Assembly: GCF_964204645.1 (NCBI RefSeq)
Contig: NC_134031.1
Coordinates: forward strand, 7,540,501 to 7,604,500
DNA length: 64,000 bases
DNA from: Tubulanus polymorphus
Lineage: Eukaryota; Nemertea; Palaeonemertea; Tubulaniformes; Tubulanidae
Direction: 5' to 3'
The translations under genes were made by a program, and so were the position numbers. Of the stretch, positions 32,415-44,500 are shown piece by piece. Within the stretch, counting starts at the first letter, position 1; every line of letters begins with the position of its first letter. A model generated the notes under the pieces. The model was not told the DNA's origin. It saw only the letters and a program-made list of their open reading frames with translations, and ran no database searches.

Positions 32415-32509
32415 CTATACAGCCATTGGAACAGTCGAACTCGGAGTCGATTCACCACTGCTCTCCCCACGGCGACGATTCTTCACTTTATTTTTCTTCC
32501 TACTAGGAC
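32415..32509 (-). CDS. TGFBR3: TGFBR3 exon 13 (cytoplasmic tail, stop)
   Basis: Residues 669-699: a basic stretch (KKNKVKNRRR), then Ser/Thr-rich GESSGESTPSSTV and C-terminal PMAV. Vertebrate betaglycan also ends in a Ser/Thr-rich tail with a PDZ ligand (STA). Here the end fits a class II-like hydrophobic-x-hydrophobic pattern. Acceptor TTTTTACCAG. Confidence 0.88.
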
Positions 32510-35500
32510 CTGGTAAAAACATAGAAGTTTAGAGAGTTAGACTAGTGGTTACTCGTGCTCATTACTTAGGAACAAGGTTTGAAATGCTCAACAGTCTGAA
32601 AATATGTAATTTGAAAATACTAAGTTATTCTACAACTCAACGCCCCCTGGTGACCATATAAAAAAACCAATGACTTTGAAACTCACCACAATCATAGCAA
32701 CATGTCATGAAACACTTTTTTGCGATTTTTGCGATTAGTGTATAGAAATCAACATCTTCCAATTTGAAATTCTCGATTATTTAGAATAAGAACATGACAG
32801 ATCTGAGCGCTCATTTCAAATTCAAGTACCGGGTAAGTATGGATGAATTCGGGGGGGCCAAAAGGACACAATTTTGGTGGCCCACCTCATCAAATCTTAT
32901 GTCATATGATAGCCTTGACTATTTACTACAAAATAACAGGAACTTGTTATACGTAAAAATAAATCGGGAATGAGCTATTTTGTATCGTGATAAATTTGGA
33001 TTTTCCCTTGAATTTTCTGAGGAGTTATAGGCACCACATAGTGAAATTCCTGAGTGCTCATGGGTTAAACATCAACAACATGGACCAAACCCTGCATTTA
33101 AGATGGAGAAACATGAATAGTTACTTACCTGTGTGTGTATGAATAAACCATAACGAGGCAGTCAGTAGCACACCTATAATAAACGCCGCGAAAGCAATAC
33201 CGACCACCGTACCGGAATCCAATCCCTGAACGATTATCGGACCCGTCTGATCCAAGTTTCCTTGACCAGAGTTTTCTCCATGCGGCGATCGATTATTCTG
33301 ATTGCCCATTGGCCCTCTCGGGAATTTATTTCCTCCTCCGATACTTTGACCACCGAACACGCCTGTAAATAACGGTCGTAGAACCACATTCAATTGTCTA
33401 TCACATCGATCGTAGGACAACATCGCGAAAGTAACAACGTCAAAATTGATAACGGAATAGTTGCGTACCTTTGCTCGGATCGGTAAGAAATGGCATACCG
33501 GAGTCGGCAGAATTAACCTGCAATGGTCCTAAAGTTAAGATTTTCATATCATTGTTAATCACAACTGGTTGAGCCTTCTCTGTTCCAATATTTTTATTCT
33601 GATCCAAGCAGTAATCGCTTTGACTCATGCACTACAAAAGATAAACGACGAGAAATGATTAAAACAGTTAAAATAAATAGTTTTCATATTAAAGATTTTT
33701 ATTTACCGCGTTTTAGTGGCTTAAATTTGATTAACTCTTTGATTCATTCAATAGTGGATCTGATTCATTCAATAGTGGATCAGATGCTAAGTTGAAATAC
33801 ATTAAGCCTAGCGTAGATCAGACAAGCAACTGATCACTTTCCAGTTGCTAGTGAGGGAGTTCCCCGCACACATCGAAAATCCAGTCAGTTGCAGCAACTG
33901 CATAGCTTCTGCCAGTCTCTAGACCCACAGCGCATATATCGACAGCAACTGAGATGGTTTTATCTAGCAGAATTCTTGAGGGCATCTCAAGCAACATGTC
34001 AATTTGCTAAGTTTTAGTCAATTGCATCATGTGTGTTGATTATGGATCATGCACATTATGATTATGGAATGTAACTGAGTAGAACAAGTTGCTCAAAAGA
34101 AGAACATTGGAAACTGGCTGGAACTGAAGATAGATCGTCACATTCAAGCAACTGATTTCAATCAAGCCAGTTCCTACACCAAAATCTGCCTTGCAACTAG
34201 TTGTCTCTGGTTACTTTGTTGATGTACGCTAGACTCTGGAGAACTATTCAGTTTCAATATCAGAAATGATATACCTTTTTAACTTTAGGAGCTTTGAAAA
34301 TTCCTTTCTCACTGCACATTGATAACTGACATGTTAGAAATGAGTATGGAGTATTGAAGTAGTTGCCAACACGGAAACTAAATCTTTGTAGTTGGACGAG
34401 ATTTTCATCTTCGGCTTCCGTGTGCCATTTCACTGAAACATCTGTCCGACATCTGCAACAACGAAAGTAATCATCATTGGATCCATTGAATCTCGTCATG
34501 AAAAATATTGCAGATATTGTTGGGATTATCATTATCCAGTAGGATTTTAGAGCCCAGGGCCAGTCTCAAACTAAATCTATTTGGCTTGTTCATCTTAATT
34601 CAGTGTATATCTAGAATCGACTAATTCCTTCTTAATCATAGAATAAAGAATTAATCCTTCTTAGGGTAATGGCTCCCAAGCTATGTTGTCGGTATGTCCG
34701 TGTACAATAATCAAAAGTGAAATTTCACAATGGAAAAAATTTCATATTACATTAAATGATACCCAGTAACATAATATTCATTATCAATCAATGATCTAAA
34801 TAGGTGAAAAATCTATGTTATGCTGCAGAAGTGCCTGACAAGTGGGGAAAGAAAATCTAACAGCATTGGCGTTTTAAATACAGAGTTGTCATGAAATCCC
34901 TTTTTATTAACTTCTATTAAAAGATTACTAGAAACAAGCCACAGATGACAACGGATCTCGGGTCTCAGGCTCAAACGTGAACTCCGACATAAACATGTGT
35001 AAGTTGCTATTGCATTTTGGATATGTTGTACCTAAAAAGGGCCTAAATTTTGTTAAGACAACTATTGCATTCTCATGATGATCGGAATTTAGAAATAACT
35101 AGCGACCCCAATGCACTATAATTCAACCATGCTCGCAGTGAAATTGTTAACATGAATCATAAAATATTCAACTTGATATGAATAAGTATTTACCCGGTAT
35201 CGATGAGCACATGTCTTTTAGCCTTTTTGTTTAGATTTTCTGCCAGCCAACAACTATGTATCATAGCTCTGACATGAACGTCTGTAAAGATAAGCCAAAA
35301 TGATTATGAAAAGAACATTATATTTTGGTACCTTTTTGAAGTGATAACTTCAAACATGCTCAACCTGCCAATTGGTATTTCAATATTCCCTAGTACATAT
35401 CAATAGATCTATAACTATTAGCCAAATAAAGTATGATGATAATAATAAATTAGGGGTACAAGGACACCATGTCCAGTATGGAAGTGGTCCCAAATGCTCG

Positions 35501-38500
35501 AAAATACGATAATTTCAATATTCAAAGCCCCCGGTGAACATATTCAGAAACAAACACCCTCAAACTCACTACAATCGTAAAATATGTCATCAGCGACAAC
35601 CCCCCAATTGTAAGTGGTAACAAAATATGTATACATCCCAAAATAAATGGAAATCACACCATTCACTGCCCGTAGTGAACATACTGCAGAAGTCAATGAC
35701 CTTGAACATCACAACAATCGTAGCAAGGACCATGATCAACAACTTTGCTTGCAATTGTGATTACAAAATATGCATAGGTACCAATATCAATTTGAAATTT
35801 TGAAAATATTTCAATATTCGCCTCCCCTGGTAGCGAGAACATTTACGCTAGGTAACCAATTCTATCGGAGGTGTGTCCAGCAAAATGGGCTAAAAGCAAT
35901 GCAATTACAGACAAAACAATTTTCACTGTTTGGTGTCCACTGAATGCATTTTACAGCTAGCAGAGTTCCAAGTTTTACAAGGAGAGACTTAAGAACGCCA
36001 CAAGGAATCGTAGAACAATAAACGTGTGCACGCAGAATGCATAATATTATTGTTGTACAGGGCCGTCGGAACGGGGGCGGCAGGGGTGGCTAAAGCCGCC
36101 CCACTTGTTTGCTTAACAAAAATTGTTTTATGCTTTTTTTCAAAAGCACGCTGGACCGCGTAGCAGCTCGTCTCTGTACTAGGTGGTTGGCTCATGCTTC
36201 TGTGAATGAGACCGTGAAATGGCCCCAAAACGCTTTTCCGGCGATTAAATTTTCAAAAACCTTTTTGGGGGTCCTTCAGAAATAAGCCTCGCCACTGAAA
36301 AATTCCTTCTGATGGCTCTGTTGTACTGAAATCTACGTTTCTTACCAGGTTTATCAAACTCAAGTTTCGCTTCGACATAAACCCGGTCGCCATCTAGAAC
36401 GGACTGCGGAAACACATAGACATGATTTCTAAATTCTTCATCTTTATAAATCCGTAGATAATAGGAATCGTCGCTCTCTCCCAGTGAACGGTGGAAAGTA
36501 CCGAGCTGACTTCCGAATGGATTGTTGACCAATGATGTACTCTGAAATTTCAACATAAGACGATAAACGATCTTAAATCATCAATATGGCTCAATTATCA
36601 AACATTTATTGAAGTCAATCGTATATCTGAATGCAAAGCCAAGATCGAGAGGGTTATTTTTTCCCATTTCATCTGTAAACCACTAGCCAGATGTGGTCTG
36701 CACAAGTGTATATGAATTCGATTAAAAGTAAATCAATCAAGCATTATTGACTTCTTTGCCTTGAAAAATATAATTATGCAAGTAGAGGGAATCTTTAGTT
36801 CGCATTAACGGTGGTATGTTCACAACAGTCGTTCACTGATCGAGGTTTTATTGTTGTCAGCACTAAGGCGCGTTCACACGTTATTTAGACCGGTCTAAAT
36901 TTGGTCTGGTCCGAATTGGACCGGTACCAAGCATTCACACAGGCAAAAATTCTGTTCCTGTTTTATTTGGCACGGCCCAAAAGAGCGAACCCGGTCCGCT
37001 CCAAATTGTGGACAAGAACTGGTACCAGGTGCGGTCTAAATCGTACTGTGAGGTATGAATTCAAGGTATTAACCTCGTCAGCAATTCGTCATCAAGCTGA
37101 TTAATATAGTTTTTAGATTTACATAATTTCTTTATAACCTAAAATTTATGTGTACGCTAACGGATTATCTTAAAATCTTAGTATATGTTGATAATTGATA
37201 ATGGAATATAAATTGTTAAAATTGTTCTGAAAATTACCTAGAATCTATCACAGATTGATGAGTGCAGATATATGATAAACTGCATCAAAATTGTTCAAAT
37301 AAAAAACTGCCAGAGACTCATAAATCTATGATCATTTAGATACATTTCTGGGTAAATACTCATGGCAACATCGTGCGGGCCCAGTCATAACAATCTGTAG
37401 GGCTCTAGGCTTCGAATTTACATCTCTCTCGATTCTTCGAAAAGTTCAGTAAAACCTCTCTACAATGAATGCCTTTGGTTCCAGACAAACGTGTTTGGAA
37501 ACGATGTGGAACTTTTGACATCACACCACCATCATTCAAGTCATTAATTTCTCCTATTACAAATTATTCAAGTCAACTAGTGCTTTACATATCCATTCAA
37601 TAGAATTACCCAGTAATTAACAATGAATGGTGTACAATGATAATGAACTGGTTGATAATAAACATAGTAAATCAACACATCGATTAACAACTTCTGACCA
37701 TCCAGACATAGGCCCACTGGCATATGGGTACTGTTCATGTGATGAGTTGAAATATTCATTTGGTACCAGATTTATTTTCATTTCTCTGATGATGGAGTTT
37801 AGATAAACCCCGAAACTGTCAGATTAGAATTAATTATTAATACAAGTCTTCTTCAACTGTGGGTTCCATTAATTAACCAGAAAAGGTGTTAACTGTTCGC
37901 TGTAGTCGTTCATTGTAGAAAGGTTCTCTTATTGGAAAAAAACTAGACATTTTTGATCGCAAGGTAAAGACATTCGTTATGGATGGTTTTGCCGGACAAG
38001 GTACGATAGTATATATACCTGGGGCAGTGAGGCTTTCTTCTCACAGTGGAATTTTATTGACATCGCTTTGACGCTGAAATCTTCGTCGTCGATGTATGTT
38101 TGATCGGCGATCATTTCGCCGTTGTCCGAGTGGTTGCCGTCGTCATTCTGATAGCCGCTTCCTTCTTCATTGATGATCGCATCATCTGACGCGAGCCGAT
38201 GCAGAACCAACTGTCAAACAACGGTATTGAATGATATAAAATAACAGCGATTCAAAGCTTTTTCCCATTGTGGATAAAAAAATAAGGCCTACATCGAACG
38301 TTTTCCTTCAAAATGGGAATTGAAAATTCTAATACATTTTACATTGTGTTAAAATCTACATTATCTTTCAATTGATGCGTTAGGAGGTTTCTGCCTATTC
38401 TTCTTAAGAGAAGAATATTCCAACTTCTGGAAGGAGGAGCACAACGATCAAATAGGGTTCATTCTTAATATACAAGAATCTATTTGACTTTTATCAAATA

Positions 38501-41500
38501 ACTGACCAGGCAATGCCTGAGACAAGTAGATACAGGAGTGGACACGTTCTTGGTCAACGGCTGCGACCTCTCCCCCTTAATTGGGAAAAATAAATCTGGA
38601 TACTGCTAAATTTTCATCGAGTCATGAGTTCAGCGAATTCAAGAACGAAAAATGGATTTGATACTTACAGAATTCACGAATCTGGGGCTGTTTTTGCGAG
38701 TGACTTCGAGCGTTCCACAGTTGGTGATCATAGCACTCAGTACAAAGTGAGTTCCATTATCGACGGCTACACACATCGCATTCGATAGAGTTAAATGATC
38801 TTTCAGAACGCCAATTTCCTGTTTTAAAAAAATTCTTAAAAATTAATCACTATCATCAACATTAAAAAGCACCAAAAAATGTCAATAAGGACATTCATAT
38901 GATACATTAAAGAAATTTTTTTTAAATACTCTCTTAAAGAATCTTATTGAGATTAGATTATAAATTATCTGCTAGTATCCAGCAGACAATACAGTAACGT
39001 GAGTAGCAAAATCAGAAATCTCCTATATGGGCCTTCACAAAAAAATTTAATTAATGGACTTTCTCATAAGTTACAAATTTACAATTGATTGTGATAGCTA
39101 AATATTCAAAGGTACAAATTTATATAGGTATGAAGAAAAATTGTATATACTTCATTTCCGCTGGTGAGAAGAACATATTCATGTAACTCATGTACCCAAA
39201 GAGAGTGTATCCTGACGGTGGTAACACTTATCAAATATCAAAACGAAGTTGAAAGCTGTTAACACCATTTTCCTCAAAAACCTCTCACATCTATGCTTGA
39301 GGACTGATGAGACTAAGATGGCCATCAATTGCTTAAAAGTTTACTGATCCACGAACATGTCTGATATGATAAACATTCCCTCCCAAGAAGGCATATGTGC
39401 ATTATGAATTTCAATGATAAACGCATCCTCCCTCCGCAGGGATTCGAACCCAATGGTATATCACTACTCAGCCTCAGCAAAAACCCTGCCACACTAGACC
39501 GGGGCTGCATTTTTCAAAGCGGTGACAAGCCCTATCCCGGTGATATATCGCTATCCCGCTGGGCTGCGTTTTTCAAAGCGGTGATAAGCCCTATCCCGGT
39601 GATAAATCGCTATCCCGGTGTTAAATATTTCTATCACTGGGATAGTGTGTTTTTCAAACCTGTGTTAACTTTATCACTGGGATAAAATCAGCTATCCCAG
39701 TGATAAAGTTAACACACCTCCGACGTGGTGATAGCAACACTATCACCAGGATAAATTATCAAAATGGCTGCCATTTTTTATGATGATATCTATCAAGAAC
39801 GAATTTATAGACACCCACGCCGCTATCGATATCACGAAACAGTTAAATTTGCAATTAATGATTATTCAGAAAATGAAGTGAGACAGAAATATAGATTTAG
39901 TTCGGAAAATATCACACGAATGACAGATTTAATTCGAGAAGATATAACGTATGATACACAACGTTCCAATGCACTTTCTGCTGAGTTACAAGTGAAGGTT
40001 GCTCTCCGATATTACGCAACGGGTAGTTATTTGGAAGCACTGGGTGATACTTTTGGTCTTGTTAAATCAACTGTTTGGAAATGTGTCCATAGAGTATCAG
40101 AGGCGCTTGCCAGAAAAAGTAACGAGTATATAGTCTGGCCGACCACAGATCAGGATAAAAATCGAATACGCCAAGGTTTCTACGATTTTGGAGGTTTTCC
40201 TAATTGTATTGGTGCAATTGATTGTACGCAAATTCGTATCAAGGGCCCGCAAGAGAATGAAAATGCATATGTCAACAGAAAAGGATTTCATTCAATAAAT
40301 ACCCAGGCAGTATGTGACCATACAGGTATGTTTTGCTTCTTGTTTGTTGGTTTATTCTGTCAGTATCGAGTTTATCAGTAAATCAACTTTCTTTTAAATA
40401 GGTAAATTTATCAATGTTGTAGCGAAGTGGCCAGGCTCCTGTCATGACTCACACATTTTCCGCAACTCGGCACTCAAGAGGTAAAAAAAGAATTAGGTGA
40501 TGAAATGTCCTATAATGACACCTATTTAACTGTGACGGCCAAGATTCAGGCATTGGAGATAAAGCCTGATGTCCCGAATACTTCAACGCCACCTGATGGT
40601 AGTGATTCTGGTAGCAGTGTCTTGAATGAAGATGCATTGAGACAAATACTCAGCACCATTACTATGAGAAAAAGGGAAATAGAAATTCCAAAATTTAGTG
40701 GAGATGTTCATTTGTTCGACCAGTGGAAGACCCTGATCGAGTCTGAATTCCAAAAACCGGGTTACACCGAGGCAGAAAAGGCTCATTACACCTTGACCCT
40801 TCTCACTGGTAATGCACAGAAGATTATTGCTGCTCTAAAAGATCCCAGTTACGAAGACATTTTGGAGACACTGGAAGATAAATATGGTGGTGTCCACACA
40901 AAATTAGAACAAGCCATTCTTGAAATATCAAATCTTCCACCCGTTCAAGGTCACAGAGTGAAGGCCATTGATGATTTTTATAGCAAATTGATATCCAGTT
41001 GGAATTATATTCTAAAAAAAACTGGTGATGATAGGTCCCTGAGAGAAAGTAGTTGGATCTTGACATCGTTAGTGCGAAGTAAACTTCCCAAGGCCATGAT
41101 TCGAAGGTGGGATGGTGAACGGGTCAAAGAGCATAAGAAAAGCCAAGGTGGAAACCACCTACCTATATCATTCGATGATCTCTTGGCAAAGATCCACGAA
41201 GCGTTGGTAGTTGCACGACGTTCAGAGCTTGATGGTAGTGTTAGACATTCTGATAAGAAATTTGATAGAAAATACCATAATAACTCGATGAGGCGAGCTA
41301 CCGGTAAGGCGTTACAAATCACGCCATCTCGTCAGTCTCAGCATTGTGTCTTTTGTAAAAGACCTGGTCACCAGCCCACCAGCTGCTATGAGATGAGGAA
41401 GATGAAAATTTCTGAAAGACGGAAACGCTTAAGGGATTCTGGTGCCTGCTTCAAATGTTTTGCCAAAGGTCACCGTAGTTTTGAGTGCAATCAACCACCT

Positions 41501-44500
41501 TGTTCAAAGTGTAGTGTGGACCATAACCAGCTCACTATGGTGAGCTCATATACACTATGAGAAGAGAACTGATAATCAGAACAGACCACCTGGAGATTGA
41601 GTCACCTCCGAGGATTGAAGCTGTGTGATAGCTACCCACGAGATGTTAAAGATGTTGATATATAATTGGGTCTTGAAGATACTCTGCGTATAATGATGGA
41701 TGTAAAAGTATGTGGTGGCATTGGCCATCCGGTTGCTCAGAAGACACACTTCGGTTGGGTGTTAGCTGGTCCTTATGATGATGGAAAGGCGCGTGAAGAT
41801 ATTAATGCGGTAAAAGCTGGATCTCTCTGCGCACACTTTCAGCCAGAGACAGATAATGAATTAGCATTAGCAGAGAGACACTGGGAGATCGAGCATTTGG
41901 GTATACGACCAGATGAAGAAAAATCTGGTCTTAGTCCTGAAGAATCGGAAGCACTGAGCCAACACCAGGAGTTAACAAAGTTTGTCGATGGACGCTATAT
42001 CACTGGTCTAATAAGGAAACCAAAATGGAAAGATGTCAAGTTGAAATCCAATAAAACGTTCGCCTATCAACGACTAATAGGTACTGAGAAAAGGATACAG
42101 AAGGATCCTCAACTGCAGAAATTGTATCAGGAGCAACTAGATGATTTAGTGACATGAGGTCATGCTGTAAAGATTCATGAAAATTCAGAACCGGAAGATA
42201 GAACAGTCAGGTATCTTCCGCATCATCCCGTACTCAGACCAGATAAAGCTACTACGAAGGTACGGCCTGTGTTTGATGGCTCTGCAAAGGGCCCAGAAGG
42301 TGTATCTATAAATACAACACTGCTTCCTGGTCCAAAGTTACAACGGGACCTATGTGGCATGTTGTTAAGATTTCGCTGTTTCAAGATTGTAATAGTAGCG
42401 GACATAGAAAAAATGTTCCATCAGATACAGATGAGAGAAGTTGACCAGGATAGTCAACGCTTTCTGTGGCGAAACATGAACACAGATACTGAACCAGATA
42501 TTTACAGATTGACCACAGTGACGTTTGGACTGACTACGTCACCGTTCAGTAGCATCAAAGTTGTGCAACAAAATGCTGAGAATTTGCAGTCACAATACCC
42601 AAAAGCCTGTGAAGAAATATTGAACAACACTTATGTCGACGATGTCTTATCTGGTGAAGATGAGATCTCGGAAGCTTCTGACTTAGCCTTACAGTTAAAG
42701 GAAGTTCTGGAATCTGGTGGATTCCCGTTGAAGAAGTTTAGTTCTAATGAACCTGAAGTTCTCCGTCAATTGAAGAAAGAAGATCTCGCGACTCAACACG
42801 TCAAAATGTTGTCCGAGGGTGAATCTGGTTTGAAGGCACTTGGGACCAAGTTTATACCGAGCGATGACCAGTTGATGTTCTCCTTCTGTGAGAAGATAGA
42901 AGATTTACAGATTGAAACTCGTCGTAGCGTTCTGAAACAACTCCATCGGATTTATGACCCAATGGGGGTACTCTCACCGTTTTTGATCACTGCGAAAATG
43001 TTATTCCAGCGATCGTGGACTGTTGTCTGTGGATGGGATGATTCGTTACCTGCCGACCTACAAGAAGAGTGGCGTCAGTGGAAGGCTGATGTGAAAAACC
43101 TCGATGATCTAAGACTTGACAGATATGTACTCATGGAAACAAAACATGATGTAAAATATAACCTGCACGGATTTGGTGATGCCAGTGAAAAGGCATATGC
43201 TTTGTGTGTGTATATCCGTAGTGAAAATCCAAATGATGAGGTCAAGGTTGCCCTGTTGTGTTCTAAAACCAGGGTCAGCCCGATGAAAGAAAAAAGAACC
43301 ATTCCAGAATTAGAGTTACTAGCGGCATTGATTACTTGTCGATTATTGGTTTATGTAAAACATCAGTTGAAGAATATAACTGTTGAATCATCGACCTGTT
43401 GGACTGATTCGAAAGTTACTCTCGAATGGATAAGTCAACCACCATAACCCTGGAAGACTTTTGTGAGTAACAGGGTGTCCGAAATACAAGGCCTGGTGAA
43501 AGACATTCGTCATGTCCCTGGAAAATGTAATCCAGCGGATTTGTGTTCGCGTGGTTGCTCGGCAACTGAATTGATACAGTCGTCTATCTGGTGGAATGGT
43601 CCTGAGTTTTTGAAGATGTCTGAAGATCACTGGCCAAAGCCTGACCATCCTAGCAAGACCGCCAAGGAGACCGCTATGAAGAAAGCGAAACAAGTAAAAG
43701 CTAACGTATCGTTAGTATCTGCGAAAAATGCAGATTTCCTGGAGAGTTGTATTGGCAAATTTAAGTCATACAACACGTTTCTACGAGTGATGTGTATAGT
43801 TCGACGTTGGCGAAAAAAGGTGCAGAAAACCCATGAGGGGAGAACTGATGGTCAAGAAGATCCACTGGTTCTGACTGATCGTAAGAAAGAATTATGGTGG
43901 ATTAGTTATATCCAGAAAAAACACTTTCCTGAGGAAATAAGATGTTTAACGTCTGGCCTTCCTGTATCCAAGTCTAGTCGTCTGAAGTCACTTGATCCAG
44001 TGTGGGATGAGAAGCATGAAATCATATGTGTTGGTGGTCGTTTGAACAATTCTCTACTGCCTGATGAACAGAAGCATCCTGTTATTTTGCCGTCTGGTGA
44101 AAGAATGGTAGAGAATTTAGTTTTATGGTATCATCAGCTGTATGGACATACTGGCCCGACACAAACTCTTGCCACACTGAGATTAAAGTACTGGTTACTC
44201 AAAGGTGTGAAAGAAACCATGCGGATAATACACCATTGTGAATGTAGGGAGCCCAAAAAACTGGGACAAAAAATGGGTCAACTGCCGGCTGAGCGAGTTG
44301 TTGATGCGTCTCCATTCACACATGTTGGCTGTGATTACGCCGGACCATTGTACGTTAAGACTGGTAAAAATATAACCAGTAAATCCTACATATTGATATT
44401 CGCTTGTATGACCATCAGAGCTGTCCATCTGGAACTATTAGAGGACATGACGGCTGATGAGTTCCTTAAGTCATTCGAACGTATGATGAATCGCCGTGGG

